5,163 bases of DNA from Oscillospiraceae bacterium (GTDB taxonomy: Bacteria; Bacillota_A; Clostridia; Oscillospirales; Oscillospiraceae): positions 1 to 5,163 of the forward strand of contig JAFUCD010000031.1 in NCBI GenBank assembly GCA_017459865.1, given 5' to 3'. The notes beneath the pieces were generated by a model. That model was given only the letters and a program-made list of their open reading frames with translations, did not search any database and was not told the DNA's origin. Both the position numbers and the translations under genes were made by a program. Shown piece after piece: positions 1 through 4,812 of the stretch. Every line of letters starts with the position of its first letter. Position 1 is the first letter of the stretch.

Positions 1-143
1 GCAACGGGCGCCGCGACCGCGACAGGCGCGGCGGGAACGCTCGGCACGGGGGCCTTGGCTTCATACTCGTCGAGGACCATGGCCTCGCCGCGCTCGACTT
101 CTACTTCATAGGTCTTACCCTTGAGGGTGATTTTATACTTCAT
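1..143 (-). CDS. Biotin carboxyl carrier protein of a decarboxylase (N-terminal part, runs off the window)
   Basis: Only the first 47 codons are visible; the gene continues past the left edge. The start MKYKITLKGKTYEVEVE is the typical beta-strand opening of small biotin carrier (gamma/delta type) subunits of Na+-pumping decarboxylases. From about residue 29 it becomes an Ala/Pro/Val-rich flexible linker, which in this family leads to a C-terminal biotinyl domain with an AMKM lysine; that domain is not in view. The product would carry carboxybiotin from the cytoplasmic carboxyltransferase (the gene at 2053-665) to the membrane decarboxylase. The start at 143 is supported by GGAG at 155-152, eight bases upstream. 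That site lies in the 3' arm of a long hairpin (see the leader entry), so translation may be controlled separately from the two upstream genes. The family call is from the N-terminus, linker and operon context; without the biotinyl motif the exact subunit name stays open. Confidence 0.8.
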   Translation of the reverse strand, partial: MKYKITLKGKTYEVEVERGEAMVLDEYEAKAPVPSVPAAPVAVAAPV

Positions 144-281
144 GCAATAATCTCCAATCTGCCGCTATGCTTCATTTCATTCGCGTCCAAAATCCCATCC
201 AGCGGCAGATGGAGATTTTGGCATGTGGCGCGGTTGCCGCGTGAGCGGCGAGCGGCACGCCATTCAAAAGAGGTCGTGTGT
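144..281 (-). promoter_or_regulatory. Structured gap before the biotin carrier gene; candidate two-state translational switch
   Basis: Read on the minus strand. A first hairpin can form from TGCCGC (257-252) with GCGGCA (240-235), flanked by GGCG (261-258) with CGCC (230-227). The segment 221-201 then has two alternative partners. Partner one is 166-149: AATCTCCATCTGCCGCT (217-201) pairs over 17 bp with one bulged T (156). This covers GGAG (155-152), the ribosome site of the gene starting at 143. Partner two is the nearby 199-187: positions 221-208 pair over 13 bp (CCAAAATC with GATTTTGG, CCATC with GATGG) with one bulged T (213) and an 8-base loop, which would leave GGAG free. Sequestering and releasing one ribosome site through competing helices is the usual riboswitch or attenuator layout, but no known aptamer is recognised. 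The pairing was read directly; energies were not computed. Confidence 0.5.
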
Positions 282-653
282 TCACACACGATCTTCCTCC
301 TTGATCTCGCGGATGGAAAGGAACCGCAATTCGTTGATGGGGGCCTTGAGCTCATCGGCGACGATCGCCATGAGCATCGCGGCGGTGCGGGGGTCGGTGT
401 CATAGAGCTTCACGTCGCCGGCGGAACCGGGCGCGAGCTTCTGGAGCTTCTGCAGCGGCGCGTCGGCCAGCGCGTTCTGCGGCAGATCGGCGGGCAGCGC
501 GGCGGCAGCGGCAGCGGCGGCCTTCTTCTGGCGGCTGTCGCCGATGGCGGTCATGATCTTGATCATGCACATCAGCAAAATCAGCGCGAAGAACACCACG
601 CAGAGTCCGACGACCGAGTCCAGCAGACACATGGAGAAGGTGTAGTTCGTCAT
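282..653 (-). CDS. Oxaloacetate decarboxylase gamma-type subunit (OadG family membrane protein)
   Basis: A 123-residue protein. Residues about 8-35 form one strongly hydrophobic helix (CLLDSVVGLCVVFFALILL is its core), so it is anchored in the cytoplasmic membrane. It is followed by a basic patch (RQKK, 41-44), an unusually pure alanine run (45-52) and a cytoplasmic tail. The tail stretch at about 85-116, with DPRTAAMLMAIVADEL and ELRFLSIREI, resembles the conserved C-terminal segment of OadG-like subunits in anaerobic Firmicutes. In the family the gamma subunit is small, single-pass and holds the carboxyltransferase onto the membrane decarboxylase of the Na+ pump. It lies 11 nt after the alpha-subunit gene. 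Its likely ribosome site GAGG (666-663) overlaps the TGA stop of that gene (667-665), which suggests translational coupling. Hydrophobicity and context support the call well; such short subunits diverge quickly, so it rests partly on position. Confidence 0.83.
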   Translation of the reverse strand: MTNYTFSMCLLDSVVGLCVVFFALILLMCMIKIMTAIGDSRQKKAAAAAAAALPADLPQNALADAPLQKLQKLAPGSAGDVKLYDTDPRTAAMLMAIVADELKAPINELRFLSIREIKEEDRV

Positions 654-664
654 GTCGCGTTACC

Positions 665-2053
665 TCATTCCTCGATGGCCTGGATGCTGTATTTGCAGAC
701 CTTCTCCTCGTCGGCCTTGCGCTGCTCGAAGAAGTTCTCCGCGACCTGCGGGAACGCGATATAGCTCAGCACGTCCTCTTCGCAGCGGGCGGTGTCGCCC
801 AGCGTCTCGGCGGCCTTCTCATAGATGTCGGTCGGCAGCGTGTCGGCATAGCGGCCGGAGATGGGCTGCTCGCCGTCGAGGATCTTGGCGCGGATCTCGG
901 GATCGATCGGCGCGGGGGTCTTGCCGTATTCGCCGCGGCAGTAGGCCTTGATCTCGGCGCCGACGTTCTTGTAGCGCTCGCCCGCGAGCACGTTCTGCAC
1001 GGCCTGCGTGCCGACGAGCTGGCTGGTCGGGGTGACGAGCGGGGGATAGCCCATGTCCTTGCGGACGCGCGGGGTCTCGAGCAGCGCCTCATCGAACTTG
1101 TCGATCTGACCGAGCATCTTCAGCTGGCTCAGGAGGTTGGAGAGCATGCCGCCCGGGATCTGATAGGTCAGGCACTGGGTGTCGGTGGCCATGGAGATCG
1201 GGTTCAGGGTGCCCTTCTCCAGGAATTCGGCGCGGATGGGCTTGAAGAAATTCGCCATCTCCAGCAGCGCGTCGTCGTTCAGGTCGGTCTCATAGCCGAG
1301 CTCGCGCAGGGCGTAGTTCAGCGTCTCGGTGGCGGGCTGGCTCGTGCCGCCGGAGAGCGGGGAGATCGCGGTGTCGATCACGTCCGCGCCGGCCTCGATG
1401 GCCTTGAGGTAGGTCATGAACGCCAGACCCGTCGTGCAGTGCGTGTGCACCACGACCGGCAGATCCACCGCGTCCTTGATCGCCGCGACGAGATCATACG
1501 CGCATTTCGGGGAGAGGATGCCGGCCATGTCCTTGATGCAGATCGTGCTCACGCCCATCTGCTGCAGCTCCTTGACCATCTCGACGTACTTGTCGAGCGT
1601 GTGCACGGGGCTGGTGGTATAGGAGATGGTGCCGGAGGCCATGGCACCGGACTTGACGGTCTCCTCGATGGCGACCTTCAGGTTGTTGGTATCGTTCAGC
1701 GCGTCGAAGATGCGGATGATGTCGATGCCGTTGCGCACCGAGGCGCGCACGAAGCGGCGCACGACGTCGTCGCTGTAGTGCTTGTAGCCGAGGATGTTCT
1801 GGCCGCGCAGCAGCATCTGCAGCTTCGTGTTGGGCATCGCCGCGCGGATCTTGCGCAGACGCTCCCAGGGATCTTCATTCAGAAAACGCAGGCAGACGTC
1901 AAACGTCGCGCCGCCCCAAACCTCGGCGGAGTAATATCCGGCCTTGTCGATCGTGGAGAGGATCGGCTCGAACTGGTCGTAGGCCAGACGAGTGGCGATC
2001 AGAGACTGGCTGGCGTCGCGCAGCACCGTCTCGGTAAAGTTTACTTTTTTCAT
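665..2053 (-). CDS. oadA: Oxaloacetate decarboxylase alpha subunit / pyruvate carboxylase subunit B-type carboxyltransferase
   Basis: A 462-residue cytoplasmic enzyme that transfers the carboxyl group between oxaloacetate and biotin, giving pyruvate plus carboxybiotin. Residues about 1-270 are an HMGL-like TIM barrel. The signature LRDASQSLIATR begins at 11, with D13 a likely metal ligand. IKDMAG (173-178) carries K174, the lysine carbamylated in this family, and HTH (203-205) gives the two metal-binding histidines. Residues about 280-400 match the conserved carboxylase (PYC_OADA) domain, with IPGGMLSNL (299-307) and DMGYPPLVTPTSQLVG (333-348). Longer OadA proteins end in a biotinyl domain; here there is none, consistent with the separate carrier gene downstream. 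The start at 2053 is chosen over an in-frame ATG 20 codons upstream because AAGGAGG (2066-2060) sits 6 nt before it and the family motif begins straight after. The upstream ATG would also lie very close to the promoter. First gene of the operon. Confidence 0.93.
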   Translation of the reverse strand: MKKVNFTETVLRDASQSLIATRLAYDQFEPILSTIDKAGYYSAEVWGGATFDVCLRFLNEDPWERLRKIRAAMPNTKLQMLLRGQNILGYKHYSDDVVRRFVRASVRNGIDIIRIFDALNDTNNLKVAIEETVKSGAMASGTISYTTSPVHTLDKYVEMVKELQQMGVSTICIKDMAGILSPKCAYDLVAAIKDAVDLPVVVHTHCTTGLAFMTYLKAIEAGADVIDTAISPLSGGTSQPATETLNYALRELGYETDLNDDALLEMANFFKPIRAEFLEKGTLNPISMATDTQCLTYQIPGGMLSNLLSQLKMLGQIDKFDEALLETPRVRKDMGYPPLVTPTSQLVGTQAVQNVLAGERYKNVGAEIKAYCRGEYGKTPAPIDPEIRAKILDGEQPISGRYADTLPTDIYEKAAETLGDTARCEEDVLSYIAFPQVAENFFEQRKADEEKVCKYSIQAIEE

Positions 2054-2109
2054 TCGGTTCCTCCTTGATAGCTTCGGGGGGATCGCGCTTGCGCGCCCCG
2101 TTGAGTCTA
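2054..2109 (-). other. 5' leader of the decarboxylase operon with a GC-rich hairpin
   Basis: A leader of about 57 nt is expected between the predicted transcription start and the alpha-subunit ATG. It contains an imperfect GC-rich hairpin at 2100-2075: CGGGG pairs with CCCCG, then CGCG with CGCG around a CAAG loop, with ATCC bulged on the 3' side. It ends about 8 nt before AAGGAGG. It has no T tract, so it is not a terminator; an RNA-stability or weak translational role is possible. The structure is read by eye. Confidence 0.4.
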
Positions 2110-2117
2110 ACATTCAC

Positions 2118-2145
2118 ATTATATCGGAATTTGCAAGAAAGTAAA
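2118..2145 (-). promoter_or_regulatory. Promoter of the decarboxylase operon
   Basis: On the minus strand, TTTACT (2145-2140) and TATAAT (2123-2118) are separated by 16 bp. The -10 is a perfect sigma-A match; the -35 matches four of six positions and the spacing is slightly short. The surrounding sequence (2110-2200) is AT-rich in an otherwise GC-rich window, as expected for a promoter. It points away from the plus-strand gene, so the two genes share a divergent control region. Confidence 0.7.
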
Positions 2146-2183
2146 GAGAAAATATAGGACATTTGCCGAAAATTTATAGTCTA

Positions 2184-2196
2184 ATTTGTAACAAAT
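2184..2196. promoter_or_regulatory. 13-bp palindrome between the divergent promoters; possible operator
   Basis: ATTTGTAACAAAT is a perfect dyad of six-base arms around one central A. It lies about 38 bp upstream of the decarboxylase -35 and about 37 bp upstream of the plus-strand -35, so it is roughly midway between the two promoters. That position would suit a regulator of one or both. No known operator consensus is matched with confidence, and a 13-bp AT-rich dyad can occur by chance. Confidence 0.3.
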
Positions 2197-2232
2197 GGTG
2201 AATATGAACAGATATGCAGACGATTGTCGTGG

Positions 2233-2261
2233 TTGACAGCGCGTTGTCGAATCGTTATAAT
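2233..2261 (+). promoter_or_regulatory. Perfect consensus sigma-A promoter for the SseB-like gene
   Basis: TTGACA (2233-2238) and TATAAT (2256-2261) are both exact consensus hexamers, separated by the optimal 17 bp. Transcription should begin near 2268, giving a leader of about 54 nt. An unmodulated promoter of this quality predicts strong expression. Confidence 0.85.
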
Positions 2262-2278
2262 AAAAACATTAAATGGGC

Positions 2279-2301
2279 GCGGATCCCGGTCCGGGATCTG
2301 C
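2279..2301 (+). promoter_or_regulatory. Inverted repeat in the 5' leader of the SseB-like gene
   Basis: GATCCCGG (2282-2289) and CCGGGATC (2291-2298) form a perfect 17-bp dyad around a single T. As RNA it would give a stem of about nine pairs (2279-2287 with 2293-2301, one G-U pair) with loop GGTCC, starting some 11 nt into the transcript and ending 7 nt before GGAGG. As DNA it could be a repressor site just downstream of the strong promoter. There is no T run, so termination is unlikely. Confidence 0.45.
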
Positions 2302-2321
2302 TGCAAACGGAGGAAAATTCT

Positions 2322-3377
2322 ATGAGCAGCTTTCAGGATCTGTATGCACACGCCGCCGCGGACAGAGACCGCGCGATCCAATATCGTGTCATTCAGGACA
2401 TCCGGCGCCGCGCCGTGCGCGAGATGCTGGAGGACGACGTCTATATCGAGCCGGAGAATGCCGACAGCATGACCGAGGAGGAGCTCACCGCGCACCGCAC
2501 CGAGGGCGCCTACGCCTATGGTCTGCGCAGCATTCTGGAGGTGCGCGTCCAGCCCGAGGAGGACGGCAATCCGGCTTACGCGACCGCTGTTCGCAACACC
2601 GCGACGAAGCCCAACTGCATCGCGCTCTGCCTGCAGACGAAGCTGGAGGAGCTGACGATGACGAACGCGATCCCCGAGGGGACGGAGCCTGTTTTCCATG
2701 TCGTCGCCGCAAACGACGATGCCAACGAGACGATCCAGCCGCTGGTCGAGGCGATCGATCTGCTGCGCGCGGCGTATCCCGCGTGGCGGTTCACGATCGA
2801 GTCCCGCTCTGAGGAGACGGCCGCGCGCGCCGAGATCGCAAAGGAGCTGCGCGCGACGATGAAGGCCGCGCAGGAGGATCCCGATCCCGAGACCACGCAG
2901 AAGCTCATGATGCTCATCTCCGCGGCGCAGCTGGTGTTCCCGGCGCAGCGGCCCGCGGGCGCTCCGGCGGAGGCGGCGGACGGCTCCGGCGTGCACCTGC
3001 AGTTCGGCAAGGTCCGCACCCGGGACAACAAGACCTATTTCATGGCGTTTTCCGACCACGCGAAGTTCGCCGAGTGGAAGCGTATGAGCTATGTCGAGCT
3101 CTCGCTTCAGGATTACGCGCCGCTGATCCTGAACTCCAGAGACGACGGTCTGATCATCGACCCGAACGTCGGCGCGAGTCTCGTTCTGACGCGCGATCAC
3201 ATCAAAACGCTCCAGGAGCGCGTGGAGAACTTCAACAACATGATCGAGACGCTCAGCCAGTTCATGCCCGACCGGGAGGAGAAGGACGAGCTGTCGCAGA
3301 GCATCGACGAGCTGCTGAGCATGCCGCCCGAGGAGAAGAAAAAGAAGGGGCGCAACGGCAAAAAGAAGAAAAAGTAA
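2322..3377 (+). CDS. SseB-like domain protein with unrecognised N-terminal half and lysine-rich tail
   Basis: A 351-residue, highly charged, probably cytoplasmic protein with no signal peptide or membrane helix. Residues about 190-300 resemble the SseB N-terminal domain. KLMMLISAAQLVFPAQ (194-209) fits the usual opening helix and strand, KTYFMAFSDHAKFAEW (237-252) fits the conserved 'value / act-as-threshold' strand-helix unit, and DDGLIIDPNVGASLVLTRDHI (274-294) fits the closing 'I-(I/N)-P' strand. The biochemical role of SseB domains outside the Salmonella secretion setting is largely unknown. Residues 1-160 are not recognised: an Arg/Glu-rich helix (12-38) precedes a mixed alpha/beta stretch. 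The C-terminus is acidic helix (318-333) followed by a Lys/Gly/Arg tail (339-351) that could bind nucleic acid or acidic surfaces. The start at 2322 has GGAGG (2309-2313) eight bases upstream; an in-frame ATG at 2214 precedes the promoter and is rejected. It appears to be a single-gene unit. Confidence 0.8.
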   Translation: MSSFQDLYAHAAADRDRAIQYRVIQDIRRRAVREMLEDDVYIEPENADSMTEEELTAHRTEGAYAYGLRSILEVRVQPEEDGNPAYATAVRNTATKPNCIALCLQTKLEELTMTNAIPEGTEPVFHVVAANDDANETIQPLVEAIDLLRAAYPAWRFTIESRSEETAARAEIAKELRATMKAAQEDPDPETTQKLMMLISAAQLVFPAQRPAGAPAEAADGSGVHLQFGKVRTRDNKTYFMAFSDHAKFAEWKRMSYVELSLQDYAPLILNSRDDGLIIDPNVGASLVLTRDHIKTLQERVENFNNMIETLSQFMPDREEKDELSQSIDELLSMPPEEKKKKGRNGKKKKK

Positions 3378-3388
3378 AAGCTAACAGC

Positions 3389-3427
3389 AGATCCCCTGCA
3401 CCGCTGAAATGGTGCAGGGGATCTTTA
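3389..3427 (+). terminator. Rho-independent terminator between convergent genes
   Basis: AGATCCCCTGCACC (3389-3402) pairs perfectly over 14 bp with GGTGCAGGGGATCT (3411-3424) around an 8-base loop, starting 11 nt after the stop of the SseB-like gene. The following T run is short (TTTAT), but the stem is very stable. On the minus strand it lies 23 nt past the deaminase stop; there the T-rich stretch begins a few bases later, so it may work in both directions, with better support for plus. Confidence 0.8.
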
Positions 3428-3446
3428 TGCATTATGCTCGCGGCGT

Positions 3447-3956
3447 TCAGCAGAACTCACAGCTCTCGGCCTTCGGCTGGATGGATTCGTCGTGGTCGAT
3501 CCATTCCTGCACGTCCGTGACGGTGAGCGCCGTCTCGTCCTCTCCGATGCGGCTCACGACGCGCGAGATGCCGGAGTTGATGATCATGCGGCGGCACATC
3601 GCGCAGGAGGTCGTGTCATGCAGCAGCGCGCCGGACTTGGCGTCGCGCCCGACGAGATAGAGCGTCCCGCCGATCATGTCGCGCCGCGCCGACGAGATGA
3701 TGGCGTTTGCCTCGGCGTGCACGCTGCGGCAGAGCTCATAGCGCTGCCCGGAGGGGATGCGCAGCTGCTCGCGGTTGCAGTAGCCCAGCGCCGTGCAGTT
3801 GACGCGCCCGCGCGGCGCGCCGTTGTAGCCGGTGGACAGGATCTCGTCGTTCTTCACGATAATCGCGCCGTATTTGCGTCTGAGACACGTTGACCGCCGC
3901 AGCACGGCGTCGGCGATGTCGAGATAATAGTTTTCCTTGTTCACGCGCTGGTCCAT
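3447..3956 (-). CDS. Deoxycytidylate (dCMP) deaminase family protein
   Basis: A 169-residue zinc enzyme of the cytidine/deoxycytidylate deaminase fold; it probably converts dCMP to dUMP, feeding thymidylate synthesis. The HAE motif is at 80-82 (H80 zinc ligand, E82 proton shuttle), and the second motif TSCAMC gives C118 and C121 as the other zinc ligands. The usual proline of the PCxxC motif is serine here. NGAPRG (45-50), YCNREQLRIPSGQRYELCR (59-77) and the following HAEANAII are typical of dCMP deaminase / ComEB proteins rather than of cytidine or tRNA adenosine deaminases. C60 and C76 could form the extra metal site reported in some members. It ends in a short Cys tail (SCEFC). The start at 3956 is preferred over an in-frame ATG 24 codons upstream, because AAGGAGG (3971-3965) lies 8 nt before it and the promoter -10 lies inside the longer form. 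Confidence 0.92.
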   Translation of the reverse strand: MDQRVNKENYYLDIADAVLRRSTCLRRKYGAIIVKNDEILSTGYNGAPRGRVNCTALGYCNREQLRIPSGQRYELCRSVHAEANAIISSARRDMIGGTLYLVGRDAKSGALLHDTTSCAMCRRMIINSGISRVVSRIGEDETALTVTDVQEWIDHDESIQPKAESCEFC

Positions 3957-3986
3957 ACCGTGCGCCTCCTTGCTCTGGATGGTTTC

Positions 3987-4015
3987 AGTATACCCGCAAT
4001 CATGTGGCCATGCAA
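3987..4015 (-). promoter_or_regulatory. Probable promoter of the dCMP deaminase gene
   Basis: On the minus strand, TTGCAT (4015-4010) and TATACT (3992-3987) are 17 bp apart. The -10 matches five of six consensus bases; the -35 keeps only TTG. The start would be near 3981, giving a leader of about 25 nt that includes AAGGAGG. Confidence 0.55.
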
Positions 4016-4040
4016 GCGGAAAATGCACAAATGCCCAAAA

Positions 4041-4077
4041 CCGTCATTGCGAGGAGCGGAGCGACGTGGCAATCCGC
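4041..4077. repeat. Interspersed repeat of the TCATTGCGAG...GGCAATCC type
   Basis: The stretch from CCGTCATTGCGAGGAGCGG to GGCAATCCGC has short inverted ends (ATTGC 4046-4050, GCAAT 4069-4073) around a GC-rich core. From memory it resembles a small dispersed intergenic repeat found in many copies in various bacterial genomes. Only one copy is in this window, so multiplicity cannot be shown here. It sits between two divergent genes and outside both predicted promoters. Confidence 0.6.
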
Positions 4078-4083
4078 TTCCAC

Positions 4084-4110
4084 CTGTAGGGGCGGATACC
4101 ATCCGCCCGT
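4084..4110. repeat. Second small intergenic palindromic repeat
   Basis: CTGTAGGGGCGGATACCATC and the following CGCCCGT contain a perfect 8-bp inverted repeat, GGGCGGAT (4090-4097) and ATCCGCCC (4101-4108), around ACC. The TGTAGGGGCG lead-in followed by a hairpin is reminiscent of dispersed palindromic repeats in GC-rich Clostridia; this is recollection, not a search. It abuts the repeat at 4041-4077 and ends 14 bp before the queH -35. Confidence 0.5.
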
Positions 4111-4123
4111 GCGCATCTTCGTG

Positions 4124-4153
4124 TTGACGCGGCATCGTTTTCCGGTCTATAAT
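4124..4153 (+). promoter_or_regulatory. Promoter of queH
   Basis: TTGACG (4124-4129) and TATAAT (4148-4153) are 18 bp apart, matching consensus at five and six positions. Transcription should begin at about 4159-4161, only some 10 nt before the queH start codon, so the leader is very short. Confidence 0.78.
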
Positions 4154-4160
4154 ATTCCCC

Positions 4161-4166
4161 GGTGAT
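4161..4166 (+). promoter_or_regulatory. Non-standard ribosome site of queH
   Basis: There is no GGAGG before this start. GGTGAT (4161-4166) is complementary to ATCACC near the 3' end of 16S rRNA, that is, to the part of the anti-Shine-Dalgarno region just 5' of CCTCC. It stands 3 nt before ATG, which is the right register for that pairing. It lies at the extreme 5' end of the predicted transcript. Confidence 0.5.
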
Positions 4167-4169
4167 ACC

Positions 4170-4778
4170 ATGAAGGAAAACTATCAGAAAAAGATGGAGG
4201 CCGCCGTAGACGCTTTGCCACCCGGTTTCAAACCCCGGCTGCTGCTGCAGAGCTGCTGCGGACCGTGCAGCAGCTATGTGCTCGAGGCGCTGACGCCGTA
4301 TTTTCGAGTGACGGTGCTCTATTATAATCCGAACATCCAGCCGCGCGCGGAGTATGACCGCCGACTGGAGACCCAGCGGCAGATCATCGCCGCGCTCCCG
4401 ACGCCGACGCCGGTGGACATCCTGGAGTGCGGATACGACGGGGAGGTATACGACGCCGCCGTGCGCGGTCTGGAGTCCGAGCCCGAGGGCGGCGCGCGGT
4501 GCACGGTCTGCTTCCGCCTGCGGCTGGAGGAGACGGCGCGGCGGGCGGCCCAGCTCGGCTTTGACTGGTTCTGCACGACGCTCACGGTCTCGCCGCACAA
4601 GGATGCCGAACGCCTGAACGCGATCGGCGCGGCGCTGGGGGAGCGGTACGGCGTGCCGTTTCTGCCCTCGGACTTCAAAAAGCGCGAGGGCTACAAGCGC
4701 AGCATCACGCTCTCCAAGGAATACGGTCTCTACCGCCAGGACTACTGCGGCTGCCTGTACAGCAAGCCGGAGACATGA
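4170..4778 (+). CDS. queH: Epoxyqueuosine reductase QueH
   Basis: A 202-residue cytoplasmic protein that catalyses the last step of queuosine synthesis, reducing epoxyqueuosine to queuosine at the wobble position of tRNAs with GUN anticodons. It is the non-orthologous replacement for cobalamin-dependent QueG. The family hallmarks are all present: LLLQSCCGPCSSYVLE (24-39) with C29, C30 and C33; YYNPNIQP (51-58) followed by EYDRR; RCTVCFRLRL (110-119) with C111 and C114; TTLTVSPHKD (136-145); and YRQDYCGCLYS (188-198) with C193 and C195. In the family the conserved cysteines hold an iron-sulphur cluster and a nearby iron. The length is normal. The start is set by GGTGAT and a promoter just upstream; the next ATG, at residue 9, is less likely. 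The gene stands alone with its own promoter, and no other queuosine genes are visible. Confidence 0.94.
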   Translation: MKENYQKKMEAAVDALPPGFKPRLLLQSCCGPCSSYVLEALTPYFRVTVLYYNPNIQPRAEYDRRLETQRQIIAALPTPTPVDILECGYDGEVYDAAVRGLESEPEGGARCTVCFRLRLEETARRAAQLGFDWFCTTLTVSPHKDAERLNAIGAALGERYGVPFLPSDFKKREGYKRSITLSKEYGLYRQDYCGCLYSKPET

Positions 4779-4780
4779 AT

Positions 4781-4795
4781 GCGCCCTTTGGGCGC
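4781..4795 (+). terminator. Small hairpin directly after queH; possible weak terminator
   Basis: GCGCCC (4781-4786) and GGGCGC (4790-4795) form a perfect 6-bp stem with loop TTT, two bases after the queH stop. No T run follows (the next bases are GTCAGACTG), so it may protect the mRNA 3' end rather than terminate by itself. Confidence 0.4.
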
Positions 4796-4812
4796 GTCAG
4801 ACTGTAGACAAA

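Noticed and set aside
177..263. Small 28-codon frame (or 15 codons from the ATG at 224) across the leader before the biotin carrier gene, as a possible leader peptide
   Set aside because: Neither ATG has a ribosome site and no run of a regulatory amino acid is present. The RNA pairing explains the sequence better.
275..290. Small inverted repeat CGTGTG/CACACG at the end of the gamma subunit gene, considered as a terminator
   Set aside because: Only six pairs and no T tract. The downstream carrier gene has no evident promoter of its own, so transcription probably continues.
225..764. 179-codon plus-strand frame over the gamma subunit gene
   Set aside because: It is antisense to a gene with a clear membrane helix and operon position. 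Its composition is that of a shadow frame, and it has no promoter or ribosome site.
1439..2068. 209-codon open frame on the plus strand, opposite the carboxyltransferase gene
   Set aside because: It is the antisense shadow of a clearly conserved enzyme in GC-rich sequence. It is rich in His, Asp, Val and Arg in the way typical of such shadows, and it has no ribosome site.
2181..3200. 339-codon open frame on the minus strand, opposite the SseB-like gene
   Set aside because: The plus strand has a perfect promoter, a GGAGG site, an SseB-like pattern and a terminator. The minus frame is Arg/Leu-rich and featureless, and it would read into the decarboxylase promoter region.
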